A stretch of DNA of 64,000 nt from Ascaphus truei (lineage: Eukaryota > Chordata > Amphibia > Anura > Ascaphidae). Position 1 is the stretch's first letter. Each line of letters opens with the position of its first letter. The stretch is from NCBI GenBank assembly GCA_036426205.1, contig CM071586.1:10710518-10774517 (forward strand). Direction: 5' to 3'. The notes under the pieces were generated by a model. That model was not told the origin of the DNA. It searched no databases and saw only the letters and a list, made by a program, of their open reading frames with translations. Shown here in pieces: positions 22,092 through 34,382 of this stretch. The position numbers and the translations under genes were made by a program.

Positions 22092-22566
22092 TAGTAGTAG
22101 TCAATGGTCAGTCAGTCAATGGTTGTCACTGACTAGTGTCAGTCAATGGTTGTCACTTATAAGATGTACTATAGTCTACAATTCTGAGAGACATTGGACT
22201 AAATGCCTCCAGAGAATGCTTACTTGAGGGTTCTGGAATGCAAATGTTGTAGCAGGACTTATGCTAAGGAGATCACAGGAGTAATTGGAAATTTTAGATT
22301 AAATTATTTAATGATGTTAGTAAATTTATTTGTATAAAAGTAAGGCAAAATAAAGATCCAGGAGAGTCTTTGACTTTGCAAGTTAGAAGTTGAAGATGAC
22401 TTGTCTGTGCTGCATCTAAAGGTACAGTATTGCTGCCTTATAGCACTGGTCCATTTCTGAAGACCAACTCTAGAGATGCCTCAGAGGGTTTGCCAACATG
22501 ACACTGGGATGGTGTATAGAGATGGGCAAAATCTTAGTACAAGTTTTAAAATATGCTAAACCTGTG
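22092..22566. other. No gene; short CAGTCAATGGTTGTCACT repeats
   Basis: At about 22098-22160 the unit GTCAATGGTTGTCACT is repeated in tandem. The remainder is AT-rich with nothing recognised. Confidence 0.4.
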
Positions 22567-23006
22567 TGTGACAGGGTGAATGAACGTCACCAGCCATATA
22601 CCTGGCAAGCCTATGTTTAGGCTTGCAGTGCAGCAGTGATGAGGTTAAGTTGGGAAGGGCTGCTTAATTAGTCTGCATGATCAAAGTGTTTTAAAACCCC
22701 CAGGCTGTGCACACATGCAGGCTAGCTGGTCAGGAGAGAGGACTGAAATACTGGGGAGATTACTGCTAGAAGGTCTGTTTGCAAAGTACATGTTTAATGA
22801 ACTGTCTGTGTCCTGCATGCAAACGAGAAGCTGCTTTGTTTGTCTGCTAAAAAGAAGCTATTTTGTTTTGTCTGCTGAAGAAGAAGCTATTTTCTTTTTG
22901 TCTGCTGATGGGAAGCTATTTTGTTTTTGTGTGCTGTATGTTTTAAGACTCAATAAATAAGCCTTATCAAGGGAACCCGAGTGTGTGGTTGCATGTTCCC
23001 TGCAAC
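22567..23006 (+). repeat. 5' LTR of deleted Gypsy element
   Basis: The segment starts TGTGACAGGGTG and ends CCCTGCAACA, followed directly by a primer-binding-type sequence TATGGTGTCAGAAAGTG (23007 onward). The same primer site follows the LTR at 45509-46016, which belongs to a related element. Confidence 0.75.
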
Positions 23007-24190
23007 ATATGGTGTCAGAAAGTGTCGAGATTTTGAGAGGCCCCTGCAGTTGAAGGGCCACCCACACACACACACACAAAATGAGAAAAATAAAAGAATT
23101 TTTAAATGAGTTTCTGTGCGAGCAGACCAGACAGCAGGGACTGTTAATGCAGGAGCAGGCCCAACTACTATTGCAGCAACAAACCCAGCTCCTAACCCAG
23201 CAGCAGGCAGCACAGGATGTGCGGATGGCCAAGCTGCTGACCCAATTCCAGGGGTCTGCCAGTCCACAACTTGCGAACAAACCCCCGGTCCTCCTGAGGA
23301 AAATGGCTCCGAACGAGGATCCCGAGGCTTTTTTACTGACATTTGAAAGGGTTGCCGAAGCTCAGGGCTGGGCTGCAGATCGCTGGGCTGCAGATCGCTG
23401 GGCAACTGCTTTGGCCCCGCTCCTCATAGGAGAAGCCCAGGCCTCATATCAGGGCCTCCCAGCAGATCAGGCAATGGACTACCAACAAGTAAAAGCCGCC
23501 ATACTTGATCGCTTAGGTCTGACCCCAGAGACCTACCGGCAACAGTTCCAGAACCTGAAGTACACCGCTAAGATGAGACCCCGGGTCCTCGCTCAGCAGT
23601 TATTGGACTTGTGTACTCGCTGGATACAACCCGATGAGCGCACTAAGGAGGTTCATCCCCAACTACTCGGAAGTTGCAGCACCACTAACAGACCTCACAA
23701 AAAAGTGTGCCCCTACACAAGTGGTATGGTCAAGGGAATGTCAGAGTGCCTTTTAGGACATAAAAAGGTGTCTATCAGAGGGTCCCGTCCTTAGAAGCCC
23801 AGACTTCAACAGGCCTTTTGTAGTGCAAACCGATGCATCAGAAATAGGGCTAGGGGCAGTGTTGTCACAACAGTTTGAGGGAGTCAAACATCCGATCCTT
23901 TTTCTGAGTAGGAAATTGTTCCCGAGGGAAAAAAAACTACTCAGTGATTGAGAAGGAGTGCCTCGCAGTAAAGTGGGCAATCGAGGCTTTGAGGCATTAC
24001 CTGGCAGGAGTCAATTTTACTCTGGTGACGGACCATGCTCTATTAAAGTGGTTAAATAGTATGAAGGACTCCAATGCTAGATTGACCAGGTGGAATATGG
24101 CCCTCCAACCCTTCTCATTTGAGATTCAGCACAGGCCTGGAAAAAAAAGGCTAATGCTGACTTCTTTTCTAGAGAAGGGGTGGATGATCG
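23007..24190 (+). pseudogene. Internally deleted Gypsy: SCAN-like capsid fused to RNase H
   Basis: The frame starting at 23081 has a Gln-rich coiled coil and then a SCAN-like capsid (EDPEAFLLTFERVAEAQGW, LLIGEAQASYQGLP, RLGLTPETYRQQF, DLCTRWIQP) up to about 23640. The sequence then jumps to the end of the reverse transcriptase and RNase H in another frame (about 23645-24165: IPNYSEVAAPLTDLTKK, FVVQTDASEIGLGAVLSQ, YSVIEKECLAVKWAI). Nucleocapsid, protease and most of the reverse transcriptase are lost. A tandem duplication of AADRWA lies at about 23370-23400. No 3' LTR was found before 24.4 kb. Confidence 0.8.
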
Positions 24191-27100
24191 TGCTTCAGCC
24201 GTGCGCGCCCCCTCCCGCTTCTATGTGCTTGCGCTCGCATGCTGTATAGACGCGATCACTGCCTTTTGGCAGTCTGATCGCTCAGCGTGAGGATGCGTCC
24301 GCACGATCGTCCATACCATGGACGCAGCCTTACAGTTAAATCTCATCCGATCCTTGTCTGCTAAAATCTTCACAACAGGTCTTTAATGGAGGGCCCAAAT
24401 AACATCTGTGGCTACTGTGAAACTGGGAACTGTGGGGTAACAGGAGGCCAGAGCAGGAGACAGAACATCTACTATCCAGGCCCTAGAAGGTTTGAGAAAA
24501 GAGAAGCTGTAGGTGAATTTCACATGGCACTACCATGATCTCTTTTCTCTTATTCCCTTAATTTTAGAAGTTCATTCCTGCTTCTAGAATTTCCTTAAGC
24601 TAACTGGTCCTTCCTAAGTAAGACTCGTAATGACTAGAGCTATAATACAATCTGATGAACAGAGGTGATGACCTCAGCAGGGGATTCTGGGTAGGGAATA
24701 TAGCAACAAGTCTTTATTGCAGTATTATTATTTGAGTCAGATAAAGTACAGTACAATTGTACCCCAAAGGTTGTCCATCCAAGCTTGTTACCTTCATTAT
24801 AGGACTTTCATAGATAAGATTACAGAAGGTGGAAAGACAGACATTTGTGCTGAACTTCCGTTTACAATTCTTCCCAGGACAAGCATTCAAAAATGAAATG
24901 TTGACGAGGATCTAATTTTAACAAATTATGCATTCCTCTGTAATTGGTTCAGTTTGACTCTATGACTTGCAAAACTTTTTAAAGGCCCGACGGCTGCGAT
25001 AGAATTTGCCATCTATACCTTCTCACTTGCTCCACACTACCAGACCTTGTGGTGTTTTCCATGCAGACCAAGGGGCCGATCAAAGGGTTCCCCCCCCCCC
25101 CCCGAGCTTATCAAATATTTTTTGAAGCTCACTGACTTAAGTGAAGAGGCATTGGCCCGGTTTTGAAGGTTGGTTCCACAGCCAGATTCTTCCCTGCTCC
25201 TTCTTCCTTTTTTTTTCTCAAATCTTAATTTAAGAGGATGGGATGTTGAAATCCATTACCATAATCCGGGACCTCCAATATCTCGGTGGGGTGGACGACT
25301 GTCCACTGTAGAGCGGTCTATTAGGTCAAACCTGAAAATAGTACATTTACGCGTGGGGTCCCTTTCCCCATATTTACATTTCCCCTATTTCTGCAGGTCC
25401 GAACTCAGAGGAAAATGAATTGGCAACGATTGGCCCCCTTTATGTTGTTGGTCCTCAGAGCAACAATGCACTTGCCGTAAAGCAGCAGTCCAAGCCTTCT
25501 GTAGAAGGTTAGGTGTTGGTGGCAGTAGGTTGCTCAAGTCTTGTAGTTTCTGTCGCTGTTGTGGTCATTGTGAAGAATATGTGCAAGAACCCATATTTTC
25601 TGCATGCTACGCAAATAAAATAATGTACAATATATATATATATATGCTGTTGAGTATTTCTATTCTGATTCCACAGGAAGCTCCTCCATGTTAAGGGAGG
25701 AGAAATGAACCTGAGGGGACATTGGCCAAAAGATTACATTAAGCATGGAAATTTGTAACAGTTGCTCTTGGTGATGGAGGTGTTTTGAGTCAAACGTCTT
25801 TGCCATGCAAGTCAATGGCCATTTTACAAATGTACCCTTTAACTGTTCAATGCAGTTGGATAATTCATCACAAACTAGCCTAACAGATTCCCTCTGTTTG
25901 AGAGCTGTTTGGGTTACCACAAATCTGAAGCCGTATCCTAGTGGTTGTATGACTCTAAAGGCCTGGTAGGTATTCACAAGTTTGAGATTAAGTCAAGATT
26001 GTACGTTAATTTTGCACAAAGGTCCTCAGCATTTAACTTGACTATACCTATGACATTTTCTCACTGGTCCATTAAGTTATTGCAATTGGCCACACCATTA
26101 TTCTGTATAATGGTTACAACCTATTACAAGGAGCCATTAGTACATGGATGACATGACTGCAGGTCATGTAGCCAGGCCAGAATGGACTGTATGATTAAAT
26201 GGAAAGACTACATTGGAAGCGGAGAGTGTATGAGACTTGCCTACCCTGTTACAGGGCAGATAATGAACAGTTCCAATCAGTAGAGAGATGTATCTTAACC
26301 TAAACATTACTGTATGTCTCGGTTAAGGATTCATTTACAGAGCCTTTAAATGTAAAAAGATCTTGATATGGTTTTTTTTTTTAAATTAGAGGCACAATGT
26401 CACCCAATATATAATATGCATGTGCAATAACAATAGGGCAAAGGTTATTCTGTAACTAGTCGAGTTGTAGAGACCTGTACTCTCCTTGTGGAAAAAGGCT
26501 CAACTGAGCCCAAAATATTGCCTGACCTCACAATGCTGCATTTCTAAATGCTGTACATTCAAAGGCCGAAAAAGCAAATGTTTGCTAAGCTGATGCATTG
26601 ATTATTATTTGTGTGGCTGTGAGGGAGCCATGCATTTCCCTGGGACTGGGACCATTTGTGATTCTACTGGGACCTGCGTTGATTTCTCTACACAATCCCT
26701 GTTCCACATGGACTTCCCCCATCGCTACCTACTGTGCAAATAAAAACAATGTACAGTAGATCCCTGAAGCTGCAGATTCTGGGATGTCTCCGGTTTGCTC
26801 GGGGGGTCTGTGCGATTTCTTTTCATACAGAATGCTATTGAAGATACTCAGCTACACTGCCATCTGAGCCACTGCCTACAACTGCACAACTATAACATTA
26901 CTAAACTGGATCTGTGGTATGCAGAGTGCTTCCATTATTGTGTTTTCCTTTGCAGGATGTACAGTACGGCTGCAGCTGGCGTTACATAGCTTTAGCAAAC
27001 GGGAATTCTGTTAATATTTTAGTTGTCATGTCGGTATAGTATTCACAAACTGCAGGCTGCTGTTTCATATTACGCTAATAGAAAAGTATTACATGGCAGA

Positions 27101-27230
27101 CATAACTAGGTCTAGGTGCATTTTGCACCATGTGCCAAGACCGTTGCTAACAACTATATCGAAGGCTAAAGGGTGTACTTAGAGGATGGACATGCGACAT
27201 ATAGAATATGTTTAATCTAGGAAAAGATAC
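24191..27230. other. 3 kb without recognisable genes
   Basis: Contains a probable repeat near 24230-24330 (GCGATCACTGCCTTTTGGC region), a C run at about 25090-25103 and a TA microsatellite at about 25630-25645. I found no coding frames with family features on either strand. Confidence 0.4.
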
Positions 27231-27730
27231 ATGAAGCAGAACATCTTTTTGGATCATCTAAAGAGTTCTCTGCTCCCCTCTACATATTTCATGTCACTGC
27301 TCCGCTTCTGCGCTCTGTCTCCTTTCCACCTCTACTGCTCTCTCACCTTAAACCTTTTCCCTCACTGCCCCATACCTGTGGAACTCACTCCCACTCTGTA
27401 TACGCCGAGCACCCTCTCTCCACCTTTGAGGTCAAACCTTAAAACTCACCTCTTAAATGAAGCATCCCAATAAGCCTGGCCTCATGGCTACTGTCACACC
27501 CATAGTCACTGCCATCTACTACACTGACCCACCATCAGGGCCAGGCACTGCCATCTACTGCACTTATTCCCTCACCTGCTGTCTCCAATTCCCCCAACAT
27601 ACCCCTTAGATTGTAAGCTCTCCGAGACAGGTATTTCCTTTCCTATTGTCTGATCGTGTTTGATAAATCCCTGTACTGTGTTGTTTCTTGTAAAGAGTTG
27701 AGTACACTATGGACACTATTTAAATACAGA
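27231..27730 (+). mobile_element. LINE 3' fragment (CR1/L2-like)
   Basis: The coding remnant, with stops, reads like the C-terminal end of a CR1/L2 protein (PYLWNSLPLCIR, then a basic LKTHLL-type segment at about 27440-27460). It is followed by the tail phrases CCTTAGATTGTAAGCTCTCC and ATTTCCTTTCC. It matches the tail at 19290-19640 in the same orientation. Confidence 0.7.
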
Positions 27731-28314
27731 TATACATACTGTACAGGTGAGACGTGAAGAAAGGAAAGGGACAAACGTGGAGGGAACGAGGGGTTATATG
27801 GAAATAGGGCTATTTACCTTCACCAATAATCCAATTAAATAATACAATCAAAGAAATTCCTTCTAAATGGGATTTTTGGAGATCCTGACCCCTAAATCTT
27901 GATCATCTTGCTTTGTGCACGGATTATAATATGGGGGTAGCAAAGGGAAAATGATTTGTTTTGGTAGTGTAAAAATGTTGGGAATCACTGACTTAAAGTA
28001 TAATGTAAACTAAGTTGTTGGAAAAACTGTTTCTTATTTGTTCTCTATTAAAATTCTAATAGATATTCCTAAGTGAGATTTGGGGAATTAGGGCCATATT
28101 TACTACGCAGCCTTCTGCCAAATTGCTCCTCCCAGTGCTAGGAGACTAGTTATTATATAGTGTTTAATGTTGGTCGGTCACAGTGCACCTCCATCACACT
28201 CTCTTCCTTCAAATGTTACTGCATGAAGCTACGGTGTCCCTGTAAAAGTCTACTCCACCATGTTACAGCATGAAGCTGCAGTGTCTGTTTAAGAGTGGAC
28301 TCCACCACTGAGGA
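27731..28314. other. No gene; local duplication in the OR 5' flank
   Basis: Two ~55-bp imperfect copies with GCATGAAGCT.C.GTGTC and ACTCCACCA lie at about 28210-28308, just upstream of the OR start codon. Nothing else is recognised. Confidence 0.4.
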
Positions 28315-28410
28315 ATGCAGGCGAAGAACCAGACAGCCGTTTCTGAATTCTTTCTGCTGGGATTTCATGGTCTTCACAACAACCATGGCTTCTTTTTCTT
28401 TCTAACCCTT
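28315..28410 (+). pseudogene. Olfactory receptor N-terminus, truncated by a repeat
   Basis: From the ATG the frame gives a typical OR amino terminus: an N-glycosylation site (KNQTAV), then SEFFLLGFHGL and a Phe-rich start of TM1. After about 32 codons it runs into a dispersed repeat beginning TACATAGTTACATAGTAG. No further OR sequence follows. It is a different gene from, or the far-displaced start of, the C-terminal OR fragment at 20430. Confidence 0.72.
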
Positions 28411-28500
28411 ACATAGTTACATAGTAGATAAGGTTGAAAAAAGAAGTACATCCATCATGTTCAGACGCCAGAAAAGGACCTAAAGCGCACAGGAGAGAAA
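28408..28500 (+). repeat. Dispersed TACATAGTTACATAGTAG repeat
   Basis: Starts with TACATAGTTACATAGTAG and continues AAGGTTGAAAAAAG and CATCATGTTCA, a block I recognise as widespread in frog genomic sequence. The element type is not certain. Confidence 0.55.
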
Positions 28501-29253
28501 AGACAATAAACAAAACATAGTGTTATTTGTTTTGGTATAGAAAACCCCGCTAAATAAAAGGTCTACACTTACAGAATAAAAGATCGATATGGGCAGTGAT
28601 CATAAACTCGGATGAACTGGCCCGAGAACCCCTCCTTCAGGTATCAGCTGGGCTCATCTGCCAAACGTATTACTCCAATGAGATCCTCCTGTAATAATGG
28701 TCTCCCGAGACAGCACACCACCTCAATGGCTTTTACACAGGGATATGCATCCAGATAAGGAACCAAAACAGTATGTACTAACGTACAAAACAATTTAATG
28801 AATAAAATAGAAACACATAAAGGATATGTCCACTGGAGTACTCCACACCGGTACCTCTGACACAGAAAAAAGTCCCACGCACCACCAGCTCAACTCCGAC
28901 ACCTTAGCCTGTGTGGGAGATCCCACGGAATGTACTCCTGCAGCTTGAAAGGAGGTAATGCGTTGGCAGATAATAATTGTAACTAGTGACTGCCTGGTCA
29001 CATTATCTTCCCCACAGCACTTTGCATCTTTGGTCCTCTTCTGCTGCACTGATAGCCATTTAGTGAACCCCCGAGCCGAATCTTCGCCGATCCATCCCAG
29101 GAGAACGGATCGATCGGCGACTTAGCTAATTACTTATCATTGTGTGGATTGTATTGATGCACATATTAAAAGGAGAAGAAACAAAATGTAAAAAAAAATG
29201 GCAGCTTGGACAGCTGCTTTAATAGACAGCTTGGGGGTTAAATGGAGTGCAAG
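28501..29253. other. No gene recognised
   Basis: Moderately AT-rich. A phrase rich in GATCGATCGGC lies near 29105. No terminal repeats or coding frames could be supported. Confidence 0.35.
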
Positions 29254-29258
29254 CTCTC

Positions 29259-30048
29259 TGTAAGGTCCTGGGAGTCACGCCGTCCTCGGCGTGCTCCTCA
29301 CTTACTCGTGGTGCCGCCGGACTCTCCCGCGTCTCGTAGCGATCATCCCTCCAGGAAGCCGATCGCCATATTGCCTAGGCGTGCGCGCGCACGTCAGCGC
29401 TCCCCTTCTAGTGTCAGGCCTGGGCGTGTACTCGGTCACGTGCCCGCAAGTACGGCCACACGGGGGCGCGTCCACATGGAGGAGCACCAGCCTCTTAAAG
29501 GCATATCTCCTCTTTACAATGCCTCAATCAAATGTGCTCGTTCGTCTAGTCCCTCCTCCAGGGGTTTCTCTGGACCTATCCCTGCCTCAGCCTGGCCCAT
29601 TCACACACCCCCACCTTGCTACTCTGCCATTGGACCCTCGTGCCTATATATACCCTACAGCTTCATTAACTCATCGGCTGAGCTTAGAACCAGTTGTTCT
29701 TCACTCTCTGCCTCCCTAGTCCTGTCTTGTTTTGCAGTCTTCCTCGTGTATCAAACCGGCTTCCTCTATGACTACCCGCACCTCTGGCATCCCGAACTCG
29801 GCATACGGCAACACGACTCTCCGCACCTCTGGCATCCCGAACCCGGCAAACGGTAAACGATTACGTCCTTCTCTCTAACCCCGGACTTGGCAAACAGCAC
29901 CCTCTACCATCCGTACCTCTCCTGCCCCGACCCGGACTCCCAGACCACTCTACTCTCAAGACGTGCCCTCATGGCTGTGGGTGGCGTTATATCCTATCCC
30001 ACCTCAGCACCGCGGTCCCGTCTCGTTTGTGGTGAGCACGTCCTAACA
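29259..30048 (+). repeat. 5' LTR of the 29-35 kb Gypsy
   Basis: A 790-bp LTR containing the promoter (TATATATA at about 29647) and two copies of the phrase CTCTGGCATCCCGAAC near 29790-29850. The first gag Met (MLSPTNMDP) is at 30051, only 2 bases after the LTR end. Confidence 0.9.
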
Positions 30049-30050
30049 TT

Positions 30051-31018
30051 ATGCTCAGCCCTACAAACATGGACCCCGCTGAGGTGGAGCGTACTTTAAA
30101 TGCCCATACAAATCTCTTCACCAGGCTAGAGACTTATCTGGAACAAGCTGATAGGCGAATGGATACTTTACAGCAAAGCCTTCATTCCCTTACCGTTCAA
30201 GTCCGAGCTCTCAGTCGGGAACCTTCACCCGTGGCTTCTACAGCCTCCGCAACCGCCTTTCCAGCACCTTCGTTTGCTTTGGAACCTCGTATTCCAACTC
30301 CCAAACACTATGCTGGGGATCCCCAAGGATGTAGGGCTTCCTTAACCAATGCCTCATCCAATTTCGACTCTCGCCCTCTCGTTTTGTCTCTTCTGTCTCC
30401 AGGGTCGGCTATATCGTGGCTCTTCTCACCGACGAGGTGCTGGCATGGGCTTCTCCCATCTGGGAACAACAAGGTCCTCTCACACAGGACATCGATCTCT
30501 TCATCCAGGAGTTCCGCAGAGTCTTCGACACCCCTGCACGGCAATTAACGGCAGCATCTTCTCTTCATCACATAACCCAGGGAGATCGACCCGTCGCCCG
30601 GTACGCTGTGGAGTTCCGCACACTTGCTGCTGAGACAGGATGGAATAATGAAGCACTATCTTCAGCGTTTTGGCAAGGTCTGTCTGAATCCCTAAAGGAT
30701 GAGCTCGCAGCGCGGGAACGTCCCACTGACCTAGAGGATTTGATCGGTCCGTGCGTTCGAGTGGACCAGCGTCTGCAGGAGCGGAGGACTGAACGTTCTC
30801 GTTACCGTCAACGGGTTTCAAGGCATCTTGCTCCATCGTTCGTGGCTCCTACACCCCCTTCCGGGGACGCCCCGGAACCAATGCAGTTGGGAGGTAACAA
30901 GCTGTCTGCTGCCGAGAAACAACGTCGGCACAATGCTGGTCTTTGCATGTATTGTGGCAATTCCGGTCACATAGTACCCCAGTGTCCCCACAAGCCAGGA
31001 AACGCCAACTCCCAATGA
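30051..31018 (+). pseudogene. Gypsy gag with zinc knuckle, one frameshift
   Basis: Begins MLSPTNMDPAEVERTL with a short coiled coil and continues into a retrotransposon capsid. A single-base loss in a G run at about 30331-30334 moves the rest to another frame, which continues to 31018. The capsid core includes SPIWEQQGPL, DIDLFIQEFRRVFD and VARYAVEFRTLA. A C-x2-C-x4-H-x4-C zinc knuckle ([14 protein letters not shown]) lies near the C-terminus. Gag would form the particle and package RNA. Confidence 0.88.
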
Positions 31019-34000
31019 AATACCGGAGAGTTTCGTTGGGAATACTGACACTTTCTCCCATCATCAAAGACGTCCTTCCCACCAGGATAATGTTGCCAAT
31101 AACACTGTCTGGAGAGGGGTTTCACACTCAAGCAAGGGCGTTCATTGACTCCGGTTCCGCAGGCAATTTCATCGATGAGACTTTTGCTAGACGGAACAAT
31201 ATTCCATTTATCAGTAAGAAGACGCCAGTAGGTCTGGAGGCCATTGACGGTCGACCTCTACAGCCGGCATTTATCACGCTACAGACAGTGCCTCTCCTAC
31301 TGCAGTTCATCGACGTTCATACGGAGATCATTACCCTCGATGTTATCCACACTCCCTCTGTTGAGCTGATTTTGGGTCTTCCTTGGCTTCAACTCCATAA
31401 TCCTCGCATCGACGGGACGGATCGGGAACCCATCCAGTGGGGTGCTCCTTGTGCCAAGACATGTACCAGGATTTTCCATAAGATTGGTGGGTTGTCTACC
31501 CTGCCAGAGAAGGGCGACTCCCTACCTTCTGTGTATTGGGAATTCCGTGATGTGTTCGACAAAGCACGTTCCGAGGTTCTACCTCCGCACCGTCCTTTCG
31601 ACTGTCCTATTGACCTACTACCCGGGGCACCTCTTCCCAGAGGACAATCCTATCCTCTCTCTCTCCCAGAGACTAAAGCCATGGACACTTACATTGCAGA
31701 GAATTTAGAGAGGGGTTTCATCCGAAAGTCTTCCTCTCCAGTCGGAGCAGGCTTCTTTTTCGTCAAAAAGAAGGACGGTTCTCTTTGTCCATGCATAGAC
31801 TACTGGGGTTTGAATAACATCACACGCAAGAACCGCTACCCACTGCCCTTGATACCGGAACTCTTCGACGTCTTCAGGGAGCAACTATCTTTTCTAAATT
31901 GGATTTAAGAGGTGCCTACAATTTAGTAAGGATACGTGAGGGGGACGAGTGGAAGACTGCTTTTAACACCCATGATGGCCACTATGAATACCTGGTCATG
32001 CCGTTCGGTCTGTGCAACGCACCAGCAGTTTTCCAGGATTTCGTCAATGAGATTTTTCGGGACATTCTTAACAAATTTCTTATAGTCTACCTAGATGACA
32101 TCCTAATTTTTTCTAAATCCCCTCAAGAACACATCAAACACGTTCAACAGGTGCTGTTACGCCTCCGGGAGAACCATCTCTTTGCGAAATTGGAGAAATG
32201 TCAGTTCCATCTCAAGTCTGTGGCATTTTTGGGATACGTTATCTCTGACTCCGGATTCAATATGGATCCAGAAAAACTTAAGGCTATTTTGGACTGGCCC
32301 CGTCCGACCACTCTCAAAGCCGTGCAACGCTTTCTAGGTTTTGCAAACTATTATCGATGCTTCATTCGCAATTTTTCTTCTACGGTATCTCCCATAACTG
32401 CTCTCACGAAGAAGGGTGCAGATCCTTCATCATGGTCTGAGACCGCCATACGGCCATTTAAACTTCTGAAGAAGGCTTTTGTGTCTGCCCCTATCCTCAC
32501 CCACCCAGATCCTAAACTTCCATTTACCTTGGAGGTAGATGCCTCTGACATCGGGGCTGGGGCTGTCTTATCCCAAAGGATCTCTCCCTTAGCCAGACTA
32601 CACCCATGTGCCTTCTTCTCGAAGAAATTCTCGTCCGCAGAACGGAATTACGATGTCGGGAACCGGGAGCTTTTGGCTATCAAGTTGGCATTAGAAGAGT
32701 GGAGACACTTCTTAGAAGGTACGGAGACACCTATAACCATACTCACAGACCATAAGAACCTTCTCTACTTAGAAGGGGCACGTCGTTTGAGCTCTCGACA
32801 AGCCCGCTGGGCACTTTTTTTTTCACGATTCAATTTTCTCATCTCCTTCATTCCTGGCTCCAAAAACCTAAAGGCGGACGCTCTGTCTCGACAATTCCTT
32901 GCAGAGGACAAGTCTGAAGAACAGCTAGAGATGATTATTCCATCTAGATGTATTCTGTCCGCCAACTCCTTTGATATTATGGACAAGATTCAATCCGAGC
33001 AATCACAAGCTCCGATGGGGCTCAAGGTTCCGGAGGGAAGACTCTACACGGCACCCCAACACCGCAAAAGGGTTCTTGAGTGGTGCCATTCCTCTAAATC
33101 GGCAGGACATCCAGGGATACGGAAAACCAACGACCTTGTTCAACGTACCTTCTGGTGGCCAGAGAGGGCTAAGGATGTGGAGGAGTTTGTTAAAGCGTGT
33201 GGCACTTGCGCTCGCAACAAAGTACCCCGGGTCAGACCAGTAGGCCTTCTTGTTCCCTTACCCATTCCAGACCATACCTGGAACCATATTTCTATGGACT
33301 TAATTTTAGAGCTCCCAGAGTCCAAAGGGAAGAATACGATTCTTGTGGTAATTGATCGTTTTTCCAAACAGACTCACCTTGTCCCCTTGAGGGGTCTTCC
33401 AAATTCCTCCAGGCTTGCGGATGTTTTCATTCAGGAGATTTTTCGTCTTCACGGAGTGCCTTCAACCATCGTCTCTGATCGTGGGTCCCAATTTGTGTCA
33501 AGATTTTGGCGAGCCTTTTCCCGAAAATTGGGTATTTCACTTCAATTCTCCTCGGGATACCACCCACAGACCAATGGGCAGACGGAGAAGTCCAACCAAA
33601 ACCTGGAACAATACCTTCGGTGTTTTATAACCGATACACAGGATGATTGGGTGGATCTGCTCCCTTGGGCTGAGTTTGCTCTTAACTCCCTTCGCAATGA
33701 CTCCACTCAAGAATCTCCCTTCTTCATAAATTGTGGCTTTCATCCTTCCCGTTTACCCTTCTCCCCTCTATCTTCAGGAGTACCAGCGGTTGACAAGCAC
33801 ATCTCCCGACTGAAAGACTTATGGACGAGGATTCAGGAGAACTTAAAGGTGGCCACAGGGAGACAGAAACTCCAGGCAGACCGCCTTCGATGCCCGGTCC
33901 CGGAATTCGTCCCAGGAGACAGGGTTTGGCTTTCTTCCAGGAATATCCGACTAAAGGTTCCTACCATGAAGCTAGCACCCAAGTTCCTCGGTCCCTTTCC

Positions 34001-34382
34001 TGTGGTCAGGAGGATTAATCCTGTGGCTTATCGCCTGCGCCTTCCACCCTCGATGAAGATCCCTTTAGTCTTTCATGTATCTTTGCTTAAACCAGCATTC
34101 CAGAGTCCTCGCTTTTCTAAGACCACGTCTCCTCCACTTCCTCTTCCGATCCAAGGTCAACAGGAGTACGAGGTTCAGTCTATCCTGGATTCTAGGATTT
34201 CCAGAGGAGGAGTACAATACCTGGTCCACTGGAGGGGGTTCGGACCAGAGGAACGTTCCTGGATTCCCCACCGGTATCTCCACGCGCCTCGACTCGTCCA
34301 GGCTTTCCATCGTAAGAATCCTTCCAAGCCATGTCATGGACGCCCGGAGGTCGCCCCTGAAGGGGGGGGGGGGGTACTGTAA
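31019..34382 (+). pseudogene. Gypsy pol: protease, RT, RNase H, integrase, chromodomain
   Basis: The frame entering from gag has the aspartic protease motif [11 protein letters not shown] (about 31140) and the start of the reverse transcriptase to about 31885. A one-base loss in a G run at about 31879-31884 shifts to the frame 31899-34382. There the RT box is YLDDILIF (about 32092), RNase H starts LEVDASDIGAG (about 32530), and the integrase has an HHCC finger (HPGIRKTND..CGTCARN, about 33105-33225). Its catalytic triad runs MDLILELP, VSDRGSQF and QTNGQTEKSNQ. A C-terminal chromodomain (YEVQSILDSR..YLVHWRGF..SWIP, about 34165-34275) identifies a chromovirus, whose integrase is steered to modified histones. 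Confidence 0.92.
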
